From Streptomyces sp. A012304 (GTDB taxonomy: Bacteria; Actinomycetota; Actinomycetes; Streptomycetales; Streptomycetaceae), in NCBI RefSeq assembly GCF_026008495.1, contig NZ_BQUN01000137.1, positions 57,767-121,766 of the forward strand: 64,000 nucleotides of DNA, given 5' to 3'. The translations under genes were made by a program, and so were the position numbers. This document shows, piece by piece, positions 9,313-17,218 of the stretch (its first letter is position 1; each line of letters opens with the position of its first letter). The notes under the pieces were generated by a model that worked only from the letters and a program-made list of their open reading frames with translations, was not told the DNA's origin and searched no databases.

Positions 9313-10788
9313 TCAGCGCACCCCGACCGCCGCGAGCGCCTGCCGCCGGCGCGCGCTCGGACGCGTCGGGAAGTAGAGGTAGCAGACGCCTCCGGCGCCG
9401 GAGACCACGTCGCCGCTCGCGTTGCGGCGCTTGGTCCGCAGCCAGACCGTCTCGAACTCCCGCCGGGGATAGACCCGCCGCACCGCCGCGTTGGTCGCCG
9501 CGTGCGGATCGTTGGCGATCACGTCGCCGTCCGCGGTGAAGCCGACCACGGTCATGAGGTGGCCCGAGGTCCCGTACCCCGCTCCGGTCAGCTCCTCCTT
9601 CAGGAAGGACTGGGAGGTCATGACCGGAATGCCGGCCGCGATCAGCGTCTCCAGGTCGGTGAGCGAGCCGAGCCGGGTCACCACGCCCTGAAGGCCGGGG
9701 AAGGTGGCCGCGTAGGCGGCGTTGAACGGCCAGTTGCCACAGCCGCCGTACTGGTGGTCGTAGGTGGAGCGGGCCGCGTGGCACACCTGCGGGTCGGTGT
9801 AGGCCGGGTCGACCCAGGCCAGCTGCTCGGGGGTGAGACGGCCGCCCCAGTACTCGATGACCATCTGCGAGGAGGTGGGGCTGCACCAGGCCTCGCCGCC
9901 GTTGTCGTACTCCGGGTACCGGCCCGTGTGGATCTCCTGCGAGTAGCGCGGGACGTCCAGTTCCCGCGCGAGGCCGGGCACGGAGGCCGGGACGGTGAAC
10001 CGGTCGGGGACGTCGGAGCCCATGATCCCCAGCCGCCACACGGTCGGCGTGCGCCGCGTGCCGGCTCTGCGGTGGAGGGTCAGACGCAGCCGGCAGGCGG
10101 TGAGCCGAAGGCCCGTGGAGGCGTCGTCGATCGCGAGGGTGTCCGTCCGGACGGCGCTCCGGCCGTCGCTCTGGCCGTCGACCGAGGTCCGCTTGATGTC
10201 CTGGTCGCCGGAGGCCCAGCGACCCATCACGTACCAGGGGGTGGCCGTGCCGTCGGAGTAGGTGGCCTTCAGCTCGATCTGGAGCCAGGTGCCCGCCGGG
10301 GTGCTCGCGTTCCAGGAGGCGATCGCCTCGGTCGCGGGGACGGCGAGCCGGTGCACCGGGGACGTCCAGGTCGCGTACTCCCAGGGCGCGGTGGTCCCGG
10401 TGTGCGGGTCGGTGTGGTCGGCGACGCCGAGCGGCGTACCGATGACGAGGCCGGGGCGGACACCGTCGACGGCCCCGGTGCCCCGGGCGGTTCCGGCGCG
10501 CCAGTCGGCGTACGTCGTCCAGGAACGGTGGTCGACGGTCCGGCCCGGGGCGGCCTCGGATCCGTGGCCGGTCCGGGCGGGGACCCCCTCGGATCCGTCG
10601 CGCGTCCCGGCCGGGGCCGCCTCGGAGCGCGCGGCGCCGTCCAGGTCGGCGGCCGCGGCCGAGCCCGGTACCGCGCCGCCCGCCACGGTCGCGGCGACCG
10701 CGGCCGTGAGGACGGCCCGGCGGGAGGGCAGCTCGGTCGTGCCCGAGGGACGGTCGGCGCCGCGGGTCGGCTGTTCGGCTCTGCTCAT
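9313..10788 (-). CDS. Tat-exported C39-like peptidase family protein
   Basis: A 491-residue exported protein. The start at 10788 (MSRAEQPTRG) gives a twin-arginine signal, SRRAVLTAAVAATVAGG, near residues 22-38, then alanine sites. A low-complexity SEG/TRDG repeat linker follows. Residues 130-290 are beta-rich. The C-terminal 200 residues are the C39_2 (papain-like) domain, with YSQEIHTGRYPEYDNGGEAWCSPTSSQMVIEYWG holding the nucleophile region (split: GGEAWCSPTSSQM), SGHLMTVVGFTADGDVIAND the His, and the following Asn/Asp. It probably acts outside the cell as a cysteine peptidase or amidase; the substrate is unknown. The 3' end of the gene is duplicated just downstream (see findings). Confidence 0.88.
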   Translation of the reverse strand: MSRAEQPTRGADRPSGTTELPSRRAVLTAAVAATVAGGAVPGSAAAADLDGAARSEAAPAGTRDGSEGVPARTGHGSEAAPGRTVDHRSWTTYADWRAGTARGTGAVDGVRPGLVIGTPLGVADHTDPHTGTTAPWEYATWTSPVHRLAVPATEAIASWNASTPAGTWLQIELKATYSDGTATPWYVMGRWASGDQDIKRTSVDGQSDGRSAVRTDTLAIDDASTGLRLTACRLRLTLHRRAGTRRTPTVWRLGIMGSDVPDRFTVPASVPGLARELDVPRYSQEIHTGRYPEYDNGGEAWCSPTSSQMVIEYWGGRLTPEQLAWVDPAYTDPQVCHAARSTYDHQYGGCGNWPFNAAYAATFPGLQGVVTRLGSLTDLETLIAAGIPVMTSQSFLKEELTGAGYGTSGHLMTVVGFTADGDVIANDPHAATNAAVRRVYPRREFETVWLRTKRRNASGDVVSGAGGVCYLYFPTRPSARRRQALAAVGVR

Positions 10789-10956
10789 GGACGGAAAACC
10801 CCCAGGGTGTCCGATACGGGAGGATCCGGTGCACGGTGGTGCGCCCACTATGAAGGCAGGCACCCCGTCCTGCCAGCACCTCCGGCCGTGCCGCGCCCGG
10901 CGATTTCAGCCACGACCCGACCGGCCGACGACGGCCCGCGGGCGACCGGGAGGCAC

Positions 10957-11178
10957 ACCCACGGCGACGAGACACACCCACGGCGACCCGAAGCGCGCGG
11001 ACGGGCGGCCCAGGGCACACGCACGGGCAACCCGAGGCGCACCCATGGCGACCGGAAGCGCACTCGCGGCCGACCCGAGGCGCACCCGAGGCAGCCCCAG
11101 GCGCACCCGAGGCAACCGAAGGCGCACGCACAGGCGCCCCGGCGCCTCCACGGCGACCCGAGGCGCACCCGCGGGCCG
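10957..11178. repeat. degenerate GC-rich tandem repeat between divergent genes
   Basis: The gap contains roughly a dozen diverged units of about 18-21 bases built on GGCGACCCGAGGCGCACCC. The clearest are between 11020 and 11175. There is no convincing open frame. The array ends directly before the -10-like TAGACT of the kinase gene. Confidence 0.7.
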
Positions 11179-11210
11179 CATTAGACTGGCGCGCCGCACC
11201 GCCGCACACC

Positions 11211-11786
11211 CTGGGAACCGCCATCCGTCAGCTCGCCGCCCGGCTCCGCCGCCTCCCCCCGTCCTGCGGGCCGGTCCGTCTGGTCGGCGTCGACGGGCAC
11301 GCCGGCTCGGGGAAGTCGACGTTCGCCGGACGGCTGGCCGAGGAGCTGGGCGGCGCGCCGGTGCTGCACCTCGACGACATCGCGAGCCACGACGAGCTGT
11401 TCGACTGGACCGCACGCCTGCTGCCCCAGGTGATCGAGCCCCTGCGCCACGGCCGCGCGGCGCACTACTCCCCCTACGACTGGCGGGCCCGCCGGTTCGG
11501 CCCGCCCCGGCCGCTGCCGCCGGCCCCCGTGGTGCTGATCGAGGGCGTCGGCGCGGGCCGCCGCGCGCTGCGCCCGTACCTGGCGTGCCTGCTGTGGATG
11601 GAGCTGCCGCCCGAGGAGGCCTGGGCGCGGGGACGCTCCCGGGACGGGGCGGAGCAGCGGGAGTTCTGGGACCGGTGGGTCCCGGCCGAGCTGCGACATT
11701 TCACCGATGATCCCTCGCGCCCCCACGCCGACCTATTGGTACGGCAGTTGACCGAGGGGTACGAGATCCTGCCGGGACTGAAGTGA
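11211..11786 (+). CDS. uridine-kinase-like P-loop protein, start uncertain
   Basis: The protein has a Walker A (VGVDGHAGSGKST), then VLHLDDIASHDELFDWT with the Asp pair typical of nucleoside kinases, then AHYSPYDWRARRFGP and the Walker-B-like VVLIEGVGAGRRALRPYL. It is probably a small-molecule kinase of the uridine kinase/AAA-18 type. The substrate is unknown. The first in-frame GTG (11361) lies after the P-loop and would delete it, so translation must begin upstream. The only usable codon there is CTG at 11211. Homology, as I remember it, reaches further to a Leu-Asp-Trp-Arg segment at 11181 that begins with TTA. A -10-like TAGACT (11182-11187) suggests transcription starts near 11194. Confidence 0.7.
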   Translation: MGTAIRQLAARLRRLPPSCGPVRLVGVDGHAGSGKSTFAGRLAEELGGAPVLHLDDIASHDELFDWTARLLPQVIEPLRHGRAAHYSPYDWRARRFGPPRPLPPAPVVLIEGVGAGRRALRPYLACLLWMELPPEEAWARGRSRDGAEQREFWDRWVPAELRHFTDDPSRPHADLLVRQLTEGYEILPGLK

Positions 11787-11892
11787 ACGCCGACAGGGCC
11801 CCGGCAGGTCACCCAGCGTGATCGACCACCTGTGATGTGGTGAACCTGTGAAGGGTCTTGCGTCGGAACTTCGCCAAGTGCTTCAACTCGGC

Positions 11893-11998
11893 TTGACCGA
11901 CGGCCCGTACAGGACTTACGTTCTCAATGTGCGGCAATCGAAGCCGCCCTCAGGACGCGAAGCCCCCGGTTGTTCCCCCGTGATCGGGGGCTTCGTTC
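11893..11998 (+). ncRNA. candidate ~70-nt small RNA with own promoter and terminator
   Basis: A -35 TTGACC (11893-11898) and a -10 TACGTT (11917-11922) are spaced 18 bases and predict a start near 11929. Only 30 bases later a hairpin forms from GAAGCCCCCG (11959-11968) and CGGGGGCTTC (11985-11994), followed by GTTCTG. The predicted transcript is about 70 bases. The hairpin could instead end the upstream kinase transcript. I could not match it to a known RNA family. Confidence 0.4.
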
Positions 11999-12285
11999 TG
12001 CCCGCACCCCGTCTTCCGCGCCGATTCTGGACGCGATGTGACGCCTTTCCCTCACTCAGGGTCACGGTCCGCCCATGCGCCCCCCTTGCTCCCACCTCGC
12101 CAAACGGCTGGTGCGGCACCCTACGGCGGGCCACATCCCCGCGGGTACGATGCCCTCGGTGCGACCTACGGACGGCTGCTGCGCGCACCTTGCAACTCCG
12201 GTCCGCGGCACAGCGGTTCGACCAGGCAGCCGGTGGGCGACGGCCCGACGGCATACCGACGGGGGCACGGTTTGTGGGGGACGTG

Positions 12286-14151
12286 ATGGACTTCGGCACG
12301 CGGGGCCCCGAGGCCCCGGCCGACCTCGCCTGGCTCAGAGGCGTGGACGCCTACACCATGGGCGCCTATCCGCAGGCGGAGGAGGAGTTCCGCACCGCGG
12401 TGCGGATCGATCCCGGGATGGCCGACGGCTGGCTCGGACTGCACGCCCTGCGGGTGGACACCACCACCGCGCTGCTGCGCATGTTCCGGCACCGGGAACG
12501 CTTCGGCGAACAGCGCTCCCGACACCGCCGCAACCTCAACTCCTGGTACTGGCTGGGATGGTGGGTGCAGCCCGTCCTCGAAACCCCCCGTGACCTGCTC
12601 CTCGCGCACGCCTCGCACTGGCTGGACGGCCGCCATGTGCCCGAGCTGGACCGTGCCCTGGCGGGTCTCCCGCCCATCGACACCGACCACCAGGTCCGCT
12701 TTCTGCACGCCTGCCGCGCCTACCTGGTCAAGGACTGGGAGCAGCTCGTCCGGCACACCGACCCGCTGCTCGACGACCCCCTGCTCGGTATCGAGGCCGG
12801 TCTCTTCGGCGGAATGGCCCGGGTCCGGCTGGAAATGTACGGACAGGCCGAGCCGCTGCTGTCCGCGGCCCTGATGCGCTGCCGCAGCGAACAGCCGCAG
12901 CGCAAGGAACTGCGGTACTGGCTGGCCCGCGCCCACGAGGGCACCGGGCGCTCGGCGGCGGCGCTCCCCCTCTACCGGGCGGTGCACCGCGTCGACCCCG
13001 CGTTCATGGACACCGCCGCCCGGCTCGCCGCGATCGCCGAGGGCGACGGCTACGACGACCCCGCCGACCTGGCCGCGATCACCCTCACCGGCGCCGGGCA
13101 GGACGCCGGCGACGGCTCGGACGGCCTCGACCCGCTGTTCGGCACCGAGGGCCGCGATCTGAAGCTCACCGAGCCCGCCGACCTCCCGCCCGTCGGCCCG
13201 CTGCCGTCGGTGACCGATCCGACGGTGCGCCAGCGGACCCTCGCCACCTCGGCCCTGCCCGCCGGACCCACCGACCCGGTGTTACTGGAGGAGGCCCTCG
13301 CCGAGCTGGAGCGCATGGTCGGCCTGGAACCGGTGAAACGCCAGGTCAAGGCGTTGTCGGCGCAGCTGAACATGGCCCGACTGCGGGCGGGTCAGGGCCT
13401 GCCGGTCCAGCCGCCGAAGCGGCACTTCGTCTTCTCCGGCCCCTCCGGCACCGGCAAGACCACGGTCGCCCGCATCCTCGGCCGCGTCTTCTACGCCCTC
13501 GGCCTGCTCGGCGGCGACCATCTCGTCGAGGCCCAGCGGGCCGACCTGGTCGGCGAGTACCTCGGGCAGACGGCCGTGAAGGCGAACGAACTGATCGACT
13601 CGGCCCTCGGCGGCGTCCTCTTCGTCGACGAGGCCTACTCCCTCTCCAACTCCGGCTACGGCAAGGGCGACGCGTACGGCGACGAGGCCCTTCAAGTGCT
13701 GCTGAAGCGGGCCGAGGACAACCGGGACCACCTGGTGGTGATCCTGGCCGGCTACCCCGAGGGCATGGACCGGCTCCTGGCCGCGAACCCCGGGCTGTCC
13801 TCCCGCTTCACCACCCGCGTCGACTTCCCCTCGTACCGGCCGCTGGAGCTGACCTCGATCGGTGAGGTGCTGGCCGCGGAGAACGGGGACGTGTGGGACG
13901 AGGAGGCGCTGGACGAGCTGCGGTCGATCGCCGGGCACGTGGTCGACCAGGGCTGGATCGACGAGCTGGGTAACGGCCGGTTCCTGCGCACGCTGTACGA
14001 GAAGAGCTGTGCCTACCGGGACCTTCGGCTGTCGATGTGTCCCGGGGTGTTGTCCCGGGACGACTTGTCGACCCTGCGGCTCCCCGACCTGATGCAGGCC
14101 TACGGGGAGGTCCTGTCGGGACGGGGGCCGCAGGATCCGTCGGCGATGTGA
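12286..14151 (+). CDS. TPR-AAA ATPase, CbxX/EccA-like
   Basis: A 621-residue protein starting MDFGTRGPEA (ATG at 12286; GTG directly before it also possible) after a TGTGGGGGA ribosome site. Residues 1-330 form tetratricopeptide-like helices (GAYPQAEEEFRTAVRIDPGM, GRSAAALPLYRAVHRVDP). Residues 345-621 are a CbxX/CfqX-type AAA module: Walker A GPSGTGKTT at 385-393, Walker B LFVDEAYSL at about 445, sensor and arginine-finger region near SSRFTTRVDFPSY. The layout equals EccA of type VII secretion, but no esx or ecc genes lie here, so the role is open. Codon 333 is TTA (13282-13284), the codon read by the bldA tRNA, which would tie full expression to development. It converges with the CBS gene with a 9-base gap. 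Confidence 0.88.
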   Translation: MDFGTRGPEAPADLAWLRGVDAYTMGAYPQAEEEFRTAVRIDPGMADGWLGLHALRVDTTTALLRMFRHRERFGEQRSRHRRNLNSWYWLGWWVQPVLETPRDLLLAHASHWLDGRHVPELDRALAGLPPIDTDHQVRFLHACRAYLVKDWEQLVRHTDPLLDDPLLGIEAGLFGGMARVRLEMYGQAEPLLSAALMRCRSEQPQRKELRYWLARAHEGTGRSAAALPLYRAVHRVDPAFMDTAARLAAIAEGDGYDDPADLAAITLTGAGQDAGDGSDGLDPLFGTEGRDLKLTEPADLPPVGPLPSVTDPTVRQRTLATSALPAGPTDPVLLEEALAELERMVGLEPVKRQVKALSAQLNMARLRAGQGLPVQPPKRHFVFSGPSGTGKTTVARILGRVFYALGLLGGDHLVEAQRADLVGEYLGQTAVKANELIDSALGGVLFVDEAYSLSNSGYGKGDAYGDEALQVLLKRAEDNRDHLVVILAGYPEGMDRLLAANPGLSSRFTTRVDFPSYRPLELTSIGEVLAAENGDVWDEEALDELRSIAGHVVDQGWIDELGNGRFLRTLYEKSCAYRDLRLSMCPGVLSRDDLSTLRLPDLMQAYGEVLSGRGPQDPSAM

Positions 14152-14160
14152 GGCGCTGGC

Positions 14161-15213
14161 CTAGGTCGCCATCACCACGTCGGGGACCGGGACGTCCCGG
14201 TGTGCCGGGTCCCGTACTTCGCCCACCAGCAGTTCCAGGACGTCCTCCAGCGCCACGAGCCCGAGTATCCGGCCGGACGCGTCCGCGACCTGGGCCAGAT
14301 GGGTCGCCGCCCGGCGCATGACCGTCAGCGCGTCGTCCAGCGGCAGGTCCGAGCGGAGCGTCGTCATCGGGCGCCACAGTCGCTGGGGCACCGCGCGCTC
14401 GGACTGCTCCAGGTCGAGGACGTCCTTGATGTGCAGGTAGCCCATGAAGGCGCCGTTGTCCGCGGCGACGGGGAAGCGGGAGTAGCCGGTACGGGCGGTG
14501 AGGTCGACGATCGCGCCAGGGGTGACCGACGGGCTGACCGTCACCAGCGACTCTCGTTTCAGCAGCACGTCCGTGACCGGGCGGGAGCCCAGCTCCAGGG
14601 CGTCCTCCAGCCGCTCCTGCTCCTCGGGGTCGAGCAGACCGGCCTGCCCGGAGTCCTCCACCAGGCGGTTGAGCTGCTCGCTGGTGAAGACGGCCTCCAC
14701 CTCGTCCTTCGGCTCCACGCGGAAGAGGCGCAGGATGCCCTGGGCGCAGGCGCCGAGGGCCACCGTGAGCGGCTTGCAGAAGCGGGCGAACCAGACCAGG
14801 CCGGGGCTGAGCCAGAGCGCGGCCTTCTCCGGCGCCGCCATGGCGAGGTTCTTCGGGACCATCTCGCCGATGACGAGGTGGAAGAAGACCACGGCGGCCA
14901 GCGCGATCACGTACCCCAACGGGTGGACCATGCCGTGCGGCAGGTGGATCCACTCGAAGACCGGCTCCAGCAGGTGCGCGACCGTCGGTTCGGCGACCGC
15001 GCCCAGGGTGAGGGAGCAGACGGTGATGCCGAACTGGGCGGCGGCCATCATCTGGGGCAGTCGCTCCAGTCCGTACAGGACCTGGCGGGCCCTCGCCGTG
15101 CCCAGGGGTTCGATCTGGCTGCGGCGGACGGAGACGAGGGCGAACTCGGCGCCGACGAAGAAGCCGTTCGCCAGCACGAGGAGGGCGGCGAAGGCGAGTT
15201 GGAGGACGCTCAT
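14161..15213 (-). CDS. CNNM/CBS-domain membrane protein (hemolysin family)
   Basis: A 350-residue protein with an N-terminal DUF21 (CNNM) membrane domain of about four spans (residues 1-190: LAFAALLVLANGFFVGAEFALVSV, GYVIALAAVVFFHLVIGEMVPKN) and a CBS pair (residues 200-330: VTDVLLKRESLVTV, YSRFPVA, GRILGLVALEDVLELLVGEVRDP). It lacks the C-terminal CorC_HlyC domain its partner has. CNNM proteins handle Mg2+ or Co2+ export or homeostasis. The ATG overlaps the stop of the upstream partner by four bases (ATGA), so the two are translationally coupled and probably form a heteromer. Confidence 0.92.
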   Translation of the reverse strand: MSVLQLAFAALLVLANGFFVGAEFALVSVRRSQIEPLGTARARQVLYGLERLPQMMAAAQFGITVCSLTLGAVAEPTVAHLLEPVFEWIHLPHGMVHPLGYVIALAAVVFFHLVIGEMVPKNLAMAAPEKAALWLSPGLVWFARFCKPLTVALGACAQGILRLFRVEPKDEVEAVFTSEQLNRLVEDSGQAGLLDPEEQERLEDALELGSRPVTDVLLKRESLVTVSPSVTPGAIVDLTARTGYSRFPVAADNGAFMGYLHIKDVLDLEQSERAVPQRLWRPMTTLRSDLPLDDALTVMRRAATHLAQVADASGRILGLVALEDVLELLVGEVRDPAHRDVPVPDVVMAT

Positions 15214-16535
15214 CGGGCGGCCTCCACGACCGCGCCGGTGCGTACCAGCCGCACCCGTTCGGCCCGGTAGTGGCCGACCCGGCGCACCGACAGCCGCCAG
15301 CCGGGCAGCTCCGCCCGGTCGCCGACGGCCGGGATCCGGCCGAGCAGGTCGGCGACGAGCCCGGCGACGGTCTCGTACGGGCCCTCGGGCACGTCGAGGC
15401 CTATGCGCTGGAGGGTGTCGACGCGGCAGCTGCCGTCGACGTCCCAGGCGGGCCTGCCGTCCTCGGGCGGGGCGGCGGCGAGTTCCGGCGTGTCGAGCCC
15501 GTCGTGCTCGTCGCGGACCTCGCCGACGATCTCCTCGACGATGTCCTCCAGGGTGACCACGCCGGCCGTGCCGCCGTACTCGTCGACGACCACGGCGATG
15601 GGCTGCTCGCTGCGCAGCCGGGCGAGAAGGGGCTGGACCGGCAGGGTCTCGGGGACGAGCAGCGCGGGGCGGGCGATGTCGGCGGCCGGGGTGCGCAGAC
15701 GGTCGCGGACGGGGACGGCCAGGGCGTCCTTGAGGTGGACCATGCCGACGACCTCGTCGATCTTCTCGCGGTAGACGGGGAACCGGGACAGGCCGGTGGC
15801 CCGGGTCAGGTTGACCACGTCCTCGGCGGTGGCCGAGGCCTGTAGGGCGCTGACCTTCACCCGTGGGGTCATGACGTGCTGCGCGGTCAGCTCGGCCAGC
15901 GACAGGGTCCGTACGAACAGGTCGGCCGTGTCCTGTTCGAGGGCGCCGGCCCGCGCGGAGTGCCGGGCAAGGAAGACCAGCTCACCGGGGGTGCGGGCGG
16001 AGGCCAGCTCCTCGGTGGGCTCGACGCCCAGGGCGCGCACGAGGCGGTTGGCGACGGCGTTGAGGCCGGCGATGACCGGCCGGAACAGGCGGGCGAAGGC
16101 GTACTGCGGGCCGGCGACGAACCGCGCGACCTGCATCGGCTTGGACACCGCCCAGTTCTTGGGGACGAGTTCACCGATCACCATCTGCACGGCGGAGGCC
16201 AGCAGCATGCCGATGGCGACGGCGACACCGGAGACGGCCCCCTGGGGGACGCCGATCGCGGTCACGGGGCCGCTCAGCAGCTGGGCGAGCGCCGGTTCGG
16301 CGAGCATGCCGACGACCAGGGAGGTGATGGTGATGCCGAGCTGGGTGCCGGAGAGCTGGAAGGACAGCTCCTTGAGCGACTCGACGACCGTACGGGCTCG
16401 TCTGTCGCCCTCCGCGGCGGCCTTCTCGGCGTCCGGGCGCTCGACGGTCACGAGACCGAACTCGGCGGCCACGAAGAAGCCGTTGGCGAGAATGAGCAGG
16501 AACGCGGCTGCCAGGAGCAGCATGGGGGTGGTCAT
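15210..16535 (-). CDS. CNNM/CBS/CorC membrane protein (hemolysin family)
   Basis: A 441-residue protein with all three standard parts: DUF21 membrane domain (residues 1-195; LILANGFFVAAEFGLVTVERP, VQMVIGELVPKNWAVSKP), CBS pair (about 205-340; QHVMTPRVKVSAL, LSRFPVYREKIDEVVGMVHL, VVVDEYGGTAGVVTLEDIVEEIVGEV split over the second CBS), and CorC_HlyC domain (355-430; RVDTLQRIGLDVPEGPYETV). The family moves or senses divalent metals in the cytoplasmic membrane. It is the first gene of a coupled pair. A 200-base structured leader precedes it, which may be a regulatory RNA. Confidence 0.93.
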   Translation of the reverse strand: MTTPMLLLAAAFLLILANGFFVAAEFGLVTVERPDAEKAAAEGDRRARTVVESLKELSFQLSGTQLGITITSLVVGMLAEPALAQLLSGPVTAIGVPQGAVSGVAVAIGMLLASAVQMVIGELVPKNWAVSKPMQVARFVAGPQYAFARLFRPVIAGLNAVANRLVRALGVEPTEELASARTPGELVFLARHSARAGALEQDTADLFVRTLSLAELTAQHVMTPRVKVSALQASATAEDVVNLTRATGLSRFPVYREKIDEVVGMVHLKDALAVPVRDRLRTPAADIARPALLVPETLPVQPLLARLRSEQPIAVVVDEYGGTAGVVTLEDIVEEIVGEVRDEHDGLDTPELAAAPPEDGRPAWDVDGSCRVDTLQRIGLDVPEGPYETVAGLVADLLGRIPAVGDRAELPGWRLSVRRVGHYRAERVRLVRTGAVVEAAR

Positions 16536-16627
16536 GATGCCGCCGCCTCCACTGGGGAGGGGGCGGCGCAGGTACTACAGGACGAACCGTCCATCGCCGG
16601 AGAGCGTCACTCCTCGGGTAGCAGGAA

Positions 16628-16685
16628 CCCCTGTGCGCCCGGCAGGGCACCACAGGGGCGGAGACGCACAGGGAGCGCCTCCGCC
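16628..16685 (-). promoter_or_regulatory. structured 5' leader of the CNNM operon
   Basis: In the reverse-strand RNA two stems stand out. One is GGCGGAG/CTCCGCC, with arms at 16679-16685 and 16657-16663. The other is an 8-bp CCCCTGTG/CACAGGGG stem (16628-16635 with 16651-16658) enclosing a GCCC/GGGC inner stem. The two share two bases, so they could compete. It precedes a metal-homeostasis operon. It does not contain the conserved core of the Mg2+ M-box or the Mn2+ yybP-ykoY riboswitch as I know them. Confidence 0.35.
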
Positions 16686-16735
16686 ACCAGATTAATCAAG
16701 ACAGGGGCTCCAGCGGCAGGGTGGACCGCCCCGAG

Positions 16736-17203
16736 TCAGCCCTGATCTTGCTCGGGGGTCGTCTCGGGGTGGCGGACACCCCTGGCCTCGGCGAGTGCGC
16801 GCAGCGCGCGGGCGTCGCCGATGGCCTGCTGTTTGTGGATCCCCGGCTGGATGCCGAGCGCGGGCAGGCTGGTTCCGTCGCTGAGGTCGAGGAACACCCA
16901 GGGGTCGCCCGGACGGAGGTTCACCTGAAGGATCTCCGCCCAGTCCAGGCGCCGTGTGCCCGCGATGTTCACGACGGTGACACCGGAGTCGTCGGCGACG
17001 ACCCGGACGCGGCCGAGCCGGGCCAGCACCCAGAAGATGAGGGCTCCGGTGAGGACGAAGCTGAGCCGCTCCCCCGGGCCGAGCTGCTCCAGGGCCAGCG
17101 CGACGGCGGAGATGACGAGGAAGATCGCCACCCCGGCCGTGAGCAGCACCGCGCGGGTGCGGCCCGGCCGGAAGGTGACGGGGAGGGTGGGCAGGTCGGA
17201 CAT
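16736..17203 (-). CDS. PH-domain membrane protein
   Basis: A 155-residue protein. Two adjacent hydrophobic spans occupy residues 18-60 (VLLTAGVAIFLVISAVALAL and LSFVLTGALIFWVLARLG). A small bacterial PH-like beta domain follows (VRVVADDSGVTVVNIAGTRRLDWAEI, PWVFLDLSDGTSLPALGI). Function is unknown in this family. It starts 15 bases after hisG ends, in the same direction, so it is probably the last gene of the rib-his transcript. It has no enzymatic motif linking it to either pathway. Confidence 0.85.
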   Translation of the reverse strand: MSDLPTLPVTFRPGRTRAVLLTAGVAIFLVISAVALALEQLGPGERLSFVLTGALIFWVLARLGRVRVVADDSGVTVVNIAGTRRLDWAEILQVNLRPGDPWVFLDLSDGTSLPALGIQPGIHKQQAIGDARALRALAEARGVRHPETTPEQDQG

Positions 17204-17218
17204 GTTCCGGGTGGACCT

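Noticed and set aside
11848..12285. N-terminal extension of the AAA ATPase from the first ATG of its frame
   Set aside because: This part crosses the candidate small RNA and terminator hairpin and has poor protein character; the start at 12286 has a good ribosome site.
16590..16700. CNNM leader as an M-box (Mg2+) or yybP-ykoY (Mn2+) riboswitch
   Set aside because: GGTG and CTCC fragments are present, but the conserved M-box core around GTCYRRAGACGCC and the yybP-ykoY GGGGAGTAG core are not. Kept only as a structured leader.
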